64,000 nucleotides of DNA, taken from assembly GCA_005791165.1 (NCBI GenBank), contig SXXW01000003.1, forward strand, positions 1 through 64,000, read 5' to 3'. Source of the DNA: Cytophagaceae bacterium. Its GTDB lineage: Bacteria; Bacteroidota; Bacteroidia; Cytophagales; Spirosomataceae. The notes below the pieces were generated by a model. The model was given only the letters and a program-made list of their open reading frames with translations, was not told the origin of the DNA and ran no database searches. Positions 25,234 through 33,411 of this stretch are shown piece after piece. The stretch's first letter is position 1, and each line of letters opens with the position of its first letter. Made by a program: the position numbers and the translations under genes.

Positions 25234-26460
25234 ATGAAATATATCCATAGGGAAACTCATTCGCGACGTAAATTTGTTGAAAAAGCAGGAATCGGATTAG
25301 CATCTATGGCATTCATCCCAAAATTCAATTTCTTAAACTCGTCACAAGCCGAAAATAAAGTACGCATAGGCATTATCGGAGGTAGATTTGGTGCTAGCTT
25401 TCAATTTCATGAGCATCCAAATTGCACCGTGGAAGCTGTTAGTGATTTACGTTTAGATAGGCGCGAAAACCTGATGAAAGTCTATAAATGTTCCAAAAGT
25501 TATCCTTCCTTAGAAGAGTTAATCAAAGACCCTAAAATAGACGCCGTATTCATAGCCACTCCAGCTCCTGATCATGTAAAACATGTATTAGCCGCTTTGC
25601 ATGCAGGAAAACATGTTTTATGTGCCGTACCAGCCGCTTTAAATTTGGAAGCATGTTATCAATTGAAAGAAGCGGTAGTTAAATCGGGTTTAATTTATAT
25701 GATGGCTGAAACTAGTTTTTTCAGACAAAACACAATTTCGGTTAGGAAATTATATCAAGAAAATAGCTTTGGCGAAATCTTTAGTGCGGCGGCTGAATAC
25801 AACCATCCCGGTCTTGAAACCTTATGGTTTGAGAACAAAAAACCTACTTGGCGTCATGGATTACCCCCAATGCTCTATCCCACCCACTGCACCTCGTTTT
25901 TAATTTCAGTCACAGGAGAGAGGTTAACCAGTGTGAGTGCATTGGGTTATGGAGATCAAAGTCCACTATTAAAAAACAATCCTTATAACAACCCATTTTG
26001 GAATGAAACGGCCTTTTTTCAAACCAATAAAAATCATGCATTCCGAGTGGAAGTTAATTGGAAAGGTGCATTAAGGAATGCGGAACGTGCAGAGTGGCGT
26101 GGTGAAAAAATGAGTTTTATTTCATCAGCATCTGAGTCCAATGAACACACAATTATTCGTAATGTAGATACGATGGGGAAAGATGATGCAGGTTTTCAAA
26201 TAAAAGAAAACAGAATTGAAAAATATGCCCAAGAAAAATGGTGGCAGTCCCCACTATTACCTGAACCATTAAGACATGATAGTGGGCATGATGGGTCGCA
26301 TTCATTCATTACTCATGAATTCATTGAATCCATCGTACAAAAGCGTGAATCGAAAATCAATGTATTTGAAGCCTTAGCTTATACAGCTCCCGGAATTATT
26401 GCCCATGCTTCGGCACTTAAAAATGGAGAGTTTATGAAAATCCCAAGCTTTGATCTTTAG
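25234..26460 (+). CDS. Gfo/Idh/MocA family oxidoreductase with Tat-like signal
   Basis: I use the ATG at 25234 and not the TTG nine bases earlier; it gives 408 residues. The start HSRRKFVEKAGIGLASMAF is a twin-arginine-type signal. The Rossmann part follows: VRIGIIGGRFGAS, EAVSDL, PKIDAVFIATPAPDHVKH and AGKHVLCAVPAALN. The usual catalytic EKP motif reads AVPAA, so the catalytic lysine is missing at that site. The C-terminal part resembles the GFO_IDH_MocA_C domain. Such exported members often act on sugars or glycans in Bacteroidota; the substrate is not predictable. It converges on mnmE. Confidence 0.82.
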   Translation: MKYIHRETHSRRKFVEKAGIGLASMAFIPKFNFLNSSQAENKVRIGIIGGRFGASFQFHEHPNCTVEAVSDLRLDRRENLMKVYKCSKSYPSLEELIKDPKIDAVFIATPAPDHVKHVLAALHAGKHVLCAVPAALNLEACYQLKEAVVKSGLIYMMAETSFFRQNTISVRKLYQENSFGEIFSAAAEYNHPGLETLWFENKKPTWRHGLPPMLYPTHCTSFLISVTGERLTSVSALGYGDQSPLLKNNPYNNPFWNETAFFQTNKNHAFRVEVNWKGALRNAERAEWRGEKMSFISSASESNEHTIIRNVDTMGKDDAGFQIKENRIEKYAQEKWWQSPLLPEPLRHDSGHDGSHSFITHEFIESIVQKRESKINVFEALAYTAPGIIAHASALKNGEFMKIPSFDL

Positions 26461-26472
26461 ATTATAAATGGA

Positions 26473-27840
26473 TTATTTTCCGATACAGAACTTGCCAAAG
26501 ATATTTTTCAAAAAGTCATCGTTCGATATTTGGCCTGTTATTTCACCCAAATGATGTAATGCATGTCGAAGGTCCTGAGCAATTAAATCACCTGTCAAAC
26601 CGATTTTTAAAGCATTTAGAACACCAATAAGCGTTTCCTGCGTTTGTACTAACTGCTGATAATGCCGGATATTCGTCACCAAAGTACCACTGGCATTTGC
26701 TTGATCAAGTCCCATAATGTTCAAAAGCGCCTTTTCTAATTCGGGAAGGCCAACCTGGTTTTTTGCCGACATCAATATCACATCTGGTAAAGCCTCTTGA
26801 AAAGCCACTAAAACTGCGTTAGAAACTTGGTCTACCTTATTTAACACTTGAATGACCGGAATTTCTAACGTACCCAAAGCCATAATCCCAGCCTTTAATC
26901 CTTCAACAGATTCAGTCATCGCATCAGCCATATAAATCACCACTTGGGCCTTTTTAACCCAAGCTTGTGTTCTTTCAACTCCTAAAGCCTCGATCACATC
27001 GACTGTTTCGCGCAAACCTGCTGTGTCCACTAATCGGAATTTAATGCCCCCTAAAGTCCATTCGTCCTCTAAACTATCACGCGTAGTTCCAGCGATTTCT
27101 GAGACAATGGCACGATCTTCGTTTAATAATGCATTTAATAAGGTCGACTTACCAGCGTTAGGTTTACCGACAATAACAGTCGCCACGCCATTCTTGATCG
27201 CATTTCCCGTCCGAAAACTTTCCACCAAAGGGCGAACATGATCTAGCAATTGGATAACTAAGGCCTCCAAATCCTTGCGATCAGCAAACTCCACATCCTC
27301 TTCACCAAAATCAAGTTCCAGTTCGATTAAAGAAGCAAAATGAATTAACTCCTCGCGTAATGCCGCTAATTCTTTTGAAAATCCTCCTCTTAATTGGTGC
27401 AATGCCGCAGATTGTGCAGCCGCTGAATCTGCCGCAATGACATCAGCAACTGCCTCCGCCTGAGCAAGATCAAACGCTCCATTCAAAAATGCGCGTTGGG
27501 TAAACTCGCCAGGGCGCGCAAAACGAGCGCCTTTTTCGGTGAATAAGCGGATTAAACTTTCTTGAATAAAGGGAGAACCGTGGCATGAAATCTCCACGAC
27601 ATGTTCCTTTGTATATGATTTTGGAGCAACATATAAACTAACGACTACCTCGTCATACACGCGACCTGCTGACTCAATCCGTCCATAATGAAGGGTATGA
27701 GAAGTCTGAATGGATAGGTCCTTGGGTTGAAATACGTCATTCACAATTTCGATCGCTCGATCTCCTGAAAGCCGTATGACCCCAATAGCACCTACGCCAG
27801 CCGGTGTCGCTAATGCAACGATGGTGTCTTTAAAGTCCAT
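26473..27840 (-). CDS. mnmE: tRNA modification GTPase
   Basis: The 455-residue protein acts with MnmG to add the cmnm5 group to wobble U34. The N-terminal folate-binding domain (about 1-118) starts DTIVALATPAGVGAIGVIR. The central G domain has GKPNAGKST (G1), AGTTRDS (G2), LVDTAGLRET (G3) and NKVD (G4). The protein ends FGKFCIGK, the conserved CxGK with its essential cysteine. It follows the SCP2 gene by three bases. Its partner mnmG is not in the window, while the related mnmA lies at 49164. Confidence 0.97.
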   Translation of the reverse strand: MDFKDTIVALATPAGVGAIGVIRLSGDRAIEIVNDVFQPKDLSIQTSHTLHYGRIESAGRVYDEVVVSLYVAPKSYTKEHVVEISCHGSPFIQESLIRLFTEKGARFARPGEFTQRAFLNGAFDLAQAEAVADVIAADSAAAQSAALHQLRGGFSKELAALREELIHFASLIELELDFGEEDVEFADRKDLEALVIQLLDHVRPLVESFRTGNAIKNGVATVIVGKPNAGKSTLLNALLNEDRAIVSEIAGTTRDSLEDEWTLGGIKFRLVDTAGLRETVDVIEALGVERTQAWVKKAQVVIYMADAMTESVEGLKAGIMALGTLEIPVIQVLNKVDQVSNAVLVAFQEALPDVILMSAKNQVGLPELEKALLNIMGLDQANASGTLVTNIRHYQQLVQTQETLIGVLNALKIGLTGDLIAQDLRHALHHLGEITGQISNDDFLKNIFGKFCIGK

Positions 27841-27843
27841 CGA

Positions 27844-28128
27844 TTAGATCAAATTCGTCAATTTCATTGCAACGGTCATGTCGCCCGAAATCTTTACTTT
27901 TCCAGTCATCACCGCCATCATGGAATTTAATTCTCCATTTAAAATAGCTGTAAAAGTCTCTTCTGAAGTAGCTATGGTACAATCAGTATCTAGATTTTCA
28001 TTGGTTACTTGGCCTTCACCGGTTACAACGATGATACCTGAAGGAAATGCAAATTTAAAAGAAACCCCTTGGCCTCCTTTTTGAGCTGCTAATGAAACAA
28101 TTTTGTCGTTGATTTCTTGAAATGTCAT
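27844..28128 (-). CDS. SCP2 sterol-binding-domain protein
   Basis: The 94-residue product is a single SCP2 domain: VSFKFAFPSGIIVVTGEGQ, DCTIATSEETFTAILNGELN and MTGKVKISGDMTVAMKL are typical. Members bind fatty acyl or other hydrophobic ligands in a tunnel. It is cytoplasmic with no signal. It lies three bases upstream of mnmE and 62 bases after the AddB-like gene; the 62-base gap holds a -7-like box, so it may start its own transcript. Confidence 0.85.
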   Translation of the reverse strand: MTFQEINDKIVSLAAQKGGQGVSFKFAFPSGIIVVTGEGQVTNENLDTDCTIATSEETFTAILNGELNSMMAVMTGKVKISGDMTVAMKLTNLI

Positions 28129-28150
28129 TTTGATAAAATTTATTGTGAGG

Positions 28151-28158
28151 CAAAATTA
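28151..28158 (-). promoter_or_regulatory. -7 box of SCP2-mnmE
   Basis: On the minus strand it reads TAATTTTG, matching TAnnTTTG, 22 bases before the SCP2 start. No -33 TTG is evident. Confidence 0.35.
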
Positions 28159-28190
28159 ATTCTTTTTATGCGTTTTATATAGGGACAATC

Positions 28191-31115
28191 CTACAATTCC
28201 CGTTGGCATATCACCTTAAAATCGCAATACTGACAATCTGAAACTTCTTTCGTTTTTTCAAACTTCGTATTTACGTCTAAAATCTGATGAACCCAGCTTT
28301 CGATTACCTCCTGAGAATCCTGTAAAAATTGATCCCAGTTAGGCCCGGATTCAAACCATAAATCATGCTCTTCATCGCTTAAAACTCCTTCTTTTAAATT
28401 TCTAAAGGAAATAATTCCTGGCTTGATCGAATGTGACTGAAGGCTTAAACCTGCCAAAACCTGTTCGTTTTTTGGAGAAACATGTACTAGTTCGGAAGCC
28501 AACAAAAATTTATATAACCAGAGTTGGAGTATTTTAGGCTTTAATTCGCCCGACAAAATTGAATTCCGCAAACCTAATTCTCCAGATTTCAATTCCGACC
28601 TTTCTACTTTGCCAGTTTTATAATCAATGATACGAATTTCACGGTTGTCCAATATATCCAACCGATCGATTCGACCAGTCACTTTAACATCTAGGAGTTC
28701 TTGGCCCCAATGAACCTTTAGGTTTGTGGTCAACGTGGATTCTAAATTAATTATTTTAGTATTTTTTGAAAAATTAGATTTGAAATAATAGGACTCCAAC
28801 AACGTTTTAGCGACTTCTTTGAGCACAAAATTAAATCCCTTCTCTAGTTCAAAGACACCTTCTTTTTCTTGAATGGACTTCATTGCTTTTTCCAGATATC
28901 CATCTAGACCCGAAATAACCTCCTCTAAATTGACCCGATCATAGACCCCTTCGTAATTTTCTAAAACCTCCTTGTCGACTATTTCCAAAACTTTATGCAC
29001 CCAAGTACCAAATACATCTGCACCTAACTCATCTTCTAATTGCTTCTCCTTGCGCATGCCCAATATTTGAGCATAAAAATATTTAAGACTACAGGTGGAA
29101 AACATAGTCATCGCGGAAGTAGAAAGCCCTGAGTTGGCCAATTTCCCTTTAATTTTATCAAGGATGGCTGGTGACTTTTCAACAGATCCATCATTTCGCT
29201 CAAAATCAGCTTCATTGGCCGAAAACTCGATCCAAGGTTCATGAATCTCGATCAATGGGTTTTTCCGTTTCCAATCGTGCTTGATTTGCTTAATAAATCG
29301 ACTCATCTCCTTTACGCCCGATTTGTCGGATGACTGAACATAACATAAAACCACCTCTCGAGGTCTTTGCAAAAGCCGATAGAAATGGTATGATGCCACT
29401 GCATCTGCCTGAGTGAATGTTGGCAACGAAAAATGAGCCATATTGGCTATGTCTAAAGGGATCAAACTTTCACGCTTTCTCGTTCCGGGCAAACTTCCTT
29501 CATTCATAGATAAAATAATCACTCGGTCAAAATCCAAGGTCCTCGTCTCCAGCAAACCCATCACATGCAGACTACGATTTTCAGCTCCCACAAAAGTCAA
29601 TTTCTGTTGCGAGAGCAATTGGGTCAATAATACTTTTCCACTAGCAATCGACACAAAATCATCTGATTCAAAAGATTTCAATAATGACTCAATAACTGCC
29701 AAAGCTTGTTTTATGGCTTCCGCTTCCTCATCCCATTCTTGGTCTGGAATACTCTTTAAAATTAATTCCAATAAATTTTCTTGGCATTTCAGAATCCCTA
29801 CAAAAGCACTAAAGTTAGGGGCAAACAAATATTTCAAAATAGGTAGTTCTGAAGCTAATGCTGAAATCTTATCGGAACCAACATACAAATCGGTCTTTGA
29901 GTACAATTTGTTTAAATCCTTTTTGAAGTCACGCTTTTGAACCTTGCTTTTCTGCTGGATGTATAAATCGATTAACCCATGAGAGCAAACTGATTTGAAG
30001 GTAGAAACAGAAAATTTCCCTTGAATCGATTGTTTTTGCAGATCCCACCACAAATTAACCAAGGAAAATACTTGCGTCTTCTTCAATGAATAACCCATGG
30101 TGATGTTAAGCCTATCTTTAAACTCCCCTACGTATAACATCACTTGGTCTAATAAGGATTCATCCGCTAACACAAGCGCCACTTGTTCCTCTGTTCCGTG
30201 TTCTTGTTGCCATTTGCGGATGATATCCATCGCAACAAACACCTGAGCACTTGGATTTGCTAATCCTAAAATTTCTAACCGCTTAGGCTTATCTAATAAA
30301 TCCGAAGTTTTCCACTGGAATGGCCCTCTAGATAAAAATTCATTTGAGGAGCTATCCGAATATTTTTTCAACCAATTACCTGCTCGGTGGTACGTATTAT
30401 CCACATAATAAGCATCTGCATCCCAAAGTGTCTGAGCTATTCCATTTTTAATCAACAAACGAATGATCTCTTCCTCTCCCTTCGAAAGTGCATTGAAACC
30501 TACAAAATATATTTTTTTATACGCTTTGGGTAATGCTTTTCCATCGGACAAATGGTCGGCTAATTTTCGGTAAGCCATGCCCCGATACACGAAACCTTTA
30601 GCGTTTAGACTTGCATGCAAACGTATATAAACTTCAAGTAAGTGATCAAATAATTTAAAATAGGAGGTCGTATGTGGGGTAATGAATTTCTCTGGATGAT
30701 CTTCTCCATATTCTTTTCCCCATCGCTCAATGGATTTTACTTCAGACAAAAAGGAAAATATTTGGTATGGATCAACCAAATACATATCTAACGTTTCAAA
30801 ATCCTTAAGCATTAATTGGCCCCAAGAAATAAAACGATCAAAATTGATTTGTTCATCTACCTGCTTAAAACACGCAAAAGCCTCTAGCAACAACTGAATG
30901 GGGTCAATTAAAGCAGAATCCGTCATTTGGAGCGCAAACTCCTCAATGGTGAAAAAAGAAGGAGATAGAAAAGGTCTATCTCCTAAAATAGCTAACTCTT
31001 TTTTTAAGTAAAGGACCCCACGCTGTGAGGGCATCACAATAGCAATATCTTTTAATTCTTCAATGGGATGCTCCCCAAAAATATGTGCTGCTGTTTTACC
31101 TAAAAATGTTTGCAT
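28191..31115 (-). CDS. AddB-like PD-(D/E)XK nuclease family protein
   Basis: The product has 974 residues. The N-terminal half has an inactivated UvrD-like helicase fold: IAIVMPSQRGVLYLKKELA stands where Walker A would be and has no GKT. The C-terminal nuclease (about 690-974) has GRIDRLD and IDYKTGK as PD-(D/E)XK motifs. Four cysteines, one in STCSLKYFYAQ and three in CQYCDFKVIC at the very end, fit the iron-sulfur staple of AddB. It would work with an AddA/UvrD-like helicase-nuclease in double-strand-break processing; that partner is not adjacent. The ATG shares a base with the GMC stop (TAATG). Confidence 0.85.
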   Translation of the reverse strand: MQTFLGKTAAHIFGEHPIEELKDIAIVMPSQRGVLYLKKELAILGDRPFLSPSFFTIEEFALQMTDSALIDPIQLLLEAFACFKQVDEQINFDRFISWGQLMLKDFETLDMYLVDPYQIFSFLSEVKSIERWGKEYGEDHPEKFITPHTTSYFKLFDHLLEVYIRLHASLNAKGFVYRGMAYRKLADHLSDGKALPKAYKKIYFVGFNALSKGEEEIIRLLIKNGIAQTLWDADAYYVDNTYHRAGNWLKKYSDSSSNEFLSRGPFQWKTSDLLDKPKRLEILGLANPSAQVFVAMDIIRKWQQEHGTEEQVALVLADESLLDQVMLYVGEFKDRLNITMGYSLKKTQVFSLVNLWWDLQKQSIQGKFSVSTFKSVCSHGLIDLYIQQKSKVQKRDFKKDLNKLYSKTDLYVGSDKISALASELPILKYLFAPNFSAFVGILKCQENLLELILKSIPDQEWDEEAEAIKQALAVIESLLKSFESDDFVSIASGKVLLTQLLSQQKLTFVGAENRSLHVMGLLETRTLDFDRVIILSMNEGSLPGTRKRESLIPLDIANMAHFSLPTFTQADAVASYHFYRLLQRPREVVLCYVQSSDKSGVKEMSRFIKQIKHDWKRKNPLIEIHEPWIEFSANEADFERNDGSVEKSPAILDKIKGKLANSGLSTSAMTMFSTCSLKYFYAQILGMRKEKQLEDELGADVFGTWVHKVLEIVDKEVLENYEGVYDRVNLEEVISGLDGYLEKAMKSIQEKEGVFELEKGFNFVLKEVAKTLLESYYFKSNFSKNTKIINLESTLTTNLKVHWGQELLDVKVTGRIDRLDILDNREIRIIDYKTGKVERSELKSGELGLRNSILSGELKPKILQLWLYKFLLASELVHVSPKNEQVLAGLSLQSHSIKPGIISFRNLKEGVLSDEEHDLWFESGPNWDQFLQDSQEVIESWVHQILDVNTKFEKTKEVSDCQYCDFKVICQREL

Positions 31116-32821
31116 TATAAATTGCCCTTTTTCATTTCTTTTACTGCATAATCTACGGCTCGGGCAGTTAATGCCATATAGGTTAATGATGGATTTTGTG
31201 TAGACGTGGAAGTCATACTGGCTCCATCACTCACAAATACATTTTTAACTGCATGCATTTGATTCCATTTATTAAGCATCGAAGTCTTAGGATCATTTCC
31301 CATACGACAACCACCCATTTCATGAATATCTAAACCGGGCGCTTGTTTTGAATCTCGAGAACGAATATTCTTAAAGCCTGCTTTGGTATACATCTCCGTA
31401 AATTGCTCGATAAAATCTTTGACCATTTTATCATCATTGTCATCATAAGAAACATCCATGTGCATGATTGGTAAACCATGCGCATCTTTTTTGATAGGGT
31501 CCAACGTAATTTTATTCGTCTCCTTGGGAATTGTTTCGCCCATCATATGCGAACCTGCGGACCAATTGGTCCATTTGGGATTTAAAAGCGAGTTCTTTAA
31601 GCTTTCGCCTACGGAATCTCGATCTGTTGTATTTACACGTCTTGCGCTCATTCCAGCGGCATATCCACGTAAGAAATTCGTTTCTTGTTTGTATAAATTG
31701 CGGAAACGAGGAACATAACCTGAAGTAGGCCTACTGCCTTCCGTTTTAAAGTCAAAGTATCCGTCATATTCAGCTGATATGGTAGCTCGATAATTATGAA
31801 AAGCCACATATTTCCCTAGGACCCCGCTATCATTGCCTAAACCATTAGGGAAGCGATCAGATTTTGAGTTTAACAATATCGCATTGGTGTTTAATGCGGC
31901 CGCTGTAACAAAAATTACTTTCGCGTAATATTCCACCATTTCATTCGTGTGCGCATCAATCACGCGAATACCTACCGCCTTCTTCTTTTTATCATCATAA
32001 ATCACAGATTCCACGATAGAATCTGGACGCAATGTCAAATTACCCGTTTTGGCTGCCCAGGGTAAAGTTGATGCATTTGAACTAAAATAACCTCCATAAG
32101 GGCAACCTCTTTGGCATAAATTACGACTCAAACACCGCCCTCTACCCTGTTGGAGATGTATTTCTCGTGGCTCAGAAATATGAGCGCAACGAGCGGAAAT
32201 AACATGTCGGTCTTTATAATACTTTTTTAATTCAGTTTGAAAGTGTTTTTCCACACAGGTCAATTCGTAGCCAGGCAAGAAATCGCCATCCGGCAAGGAA
32301 TCTAATCCATCTTTATTTCCGGAAATACCCGCAAAATATTCCACATGCGAATACCATGGTTCAATATCCTTGTAATTGATGGGCCAAGGCGTAGCATATC
32401 CATCACGAGCCGGACCATCAAAATCGAACTGCGACCAGCGCTGTGTTTGCCTAGCCCAAAGCAAAGATTTACCACCTACCTGGTACCCACGAATCCAATC
32501 AAAGGGTTTATCCTGCTCATAGGGATGCTCTTTGTCTTTGACAATAAAGTGTTTCGAATCTTCTTTAAACTGGTAACATTTACTGGCAATAGGGTTTTCG
32601 TCGATCTCCTCTTTGGTTAACCGTCCTCGATGTGGAAATTCCCATGGACTCATTAAAGTAGTAGGATAATCCTCATTGTGAGTCACTTTTCTCCCTCGCT
32701 CTAAGACCAAAGTCTTGACACCTTTATCACAAAATTCTTTCGCGGCCCAACCACCTGCTATTCCTGAACCGATTACTATAGCTCCGTATGTGCGTTTTTC
32801 CGCGTTATTTAAAATATACAT
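31115..32821 (-). CDS. GMC family FAD-dependent oxidoreductase
   Basis: The 568-residue product binds FAD through GAIVIGSGIAGGWAAKEF near residue 15 and LVLERGR. DIHEMGGCRMG and SDGASMTSTSTQNPSLT near the C-terminus hold the active-site His and Asn of the GMC family. It should oxidise a sugar or polyol. The 171-residue gene four bases upstream encodes a gluconate-2-dehydrogenase-subunit-3-like protein, the usual partner that carries the complex to the periplasm. The usual cytochrome c subunit is not present here, so the electron acceptor is unknown. Confidence 0.88.
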   Translation of the reverse strand: MYILNNAEKRTYGAIVIGSGIAGGWAAKEFCDKGVKTLVLERGRKVTHNEDYPTTLMSPWEFPHRGRLTKEEIDENPIASKCYQFKEDSKHFIVKDKEHPYEQDKPFDWIRGYQVGGKSLLWARQTQRWSQFDFDGPARDGYATPWPINYKDIEPWYSHVEYFAGISGNKDGLDSLPDGDFLPGYELTCVEKHFQTELKKYYKDRHVISARCAHISEPREIHLQQGRGRCLSRNLCQRGCPYGGYFSSNASTLPWAAKTGNLTLRPDSIVESVIYDDKKKKAVGIRVIDAHTNEMVEYYAKVIFVTAAALNTNAILLNSKSDRFPNGLGNDSGVLGKYVAFHNYRATISAEYDGYFDFKTEGSRPTSGYVPRFRNLYKQETNFLRGYAAGMSARRVNTTDRDSVGESLKNSLLNPKWTNWSAGSHMMGETIPKETNKITLDPIKKDAHGLPIMHMDVSYDDNDDKMVKDFIEQFTEMYTKAGFKNIRSRDSKQAPGLDIHEMGGCRMGNDPKTSMLNKWNQMHAVKNVFVSDGASMTSTSTQNPSLTYMALTARAVDYAVKEMKKGNL

Positions 32822-32824
32822 GAC

Positions 32825-33340
32825 TTATTTCTTTATTGGGGCGCAACCGTTGAAAAATCCGGGAGCCATTTGATAATTTAAATGATTGACCATAATGTAT
32901 TCTGTCGACATATATCCCTGAATCGTTAGGCCTTTTAAGGTGGCTAATGTTTTTTGTGCTTCCACCCCATGTTTTCCTTTTTCCATCTGAAAAATAAATT
33001 GTTCCTTTTCGGACTCTGTGGCTGCGGAAATTTCCTTTTTATTTTCGGTTAGAAACAGTTTTGGAATATCGCCCATAACATTTTTAAAACTTTGTTGGGC
33101 TTTTGCCTCATAACAATCTTTCATCATTGTTTTCACAAATACAGGTACTCCTAAACTGATGGCCCCTGGAATGGAAGACTCTGGAATAATGGCTCCCATG
33201 ATTAATTCTAAGGTTTGATCTTCGGCTAGGGTAAAATTAAAATGAGTAGGAGAAATAGATTTTGCATCATAAAATGCAACGGTTCCAAGGGTAGCCAAAG
33301 CCATTCCTTTTACCCACTCTCGACGTGTAATTTGAGACAT
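32825..33340 (-). CDS. Gluconate 2-dehydrogenase subunit 3 family protein
   Basis: The 171-residue product begins with the Tat-type signal TRREWVKGMALATLG. The remaining sequence (FTLAEDQTLELIMGAIIPES, GVPVFVKTMM, then a central helix rich in Lys and Glu, and STEYIMVNHLNYQMAPG near the end) matches the small subunit family that binds GMC oxidoreductases and directs their Tat export. It is the first gene of a run that continues through GMC, AddB-like, SCP2 and mnmE. Confidence 0.88.
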   Translation of the reverse strand: MSQITRREWVKGMALATLGTVAFYDAKSISPTHFNFTLAEDQTLELIMGAIIPESSIPGAISLGVPVFVKTMMKDCYEAKAQQSFKNVMGDIPKLFLTENKKEISAATESEKEQFIFQMEKGKHGVEAQKTLATLKGLTIQGYMSTEYIMVNHLNYQMAPGFFNGCAPIKK

Positions 33341-33364
33341 AATTTAACAGGTTTTTGTAAAGCA

Positions 33365-33372
33365 CAAACTTA
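33365..33372 (-). promoter_or_regulatory. -7 box of the dehydrogenase operon
   Basis: On the minus strand it reads TAAGTTTG, matching TAnnTTTG, 24 bases before the ATG at 33340. The -33 element is not clear. Confidence 0.35.
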
Positions 33373-33411
33373 TTAAATATTCCCTGTTTCTGTATACTGC
33401 ACAGGTATTAT

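Noticed and set aside
29443-29940. A 165-codon plus-strand frame inside the AddB-like gene
   Set aside because: It is antisense to a well-supported coding frame, has no recognisable motif and no promoter.
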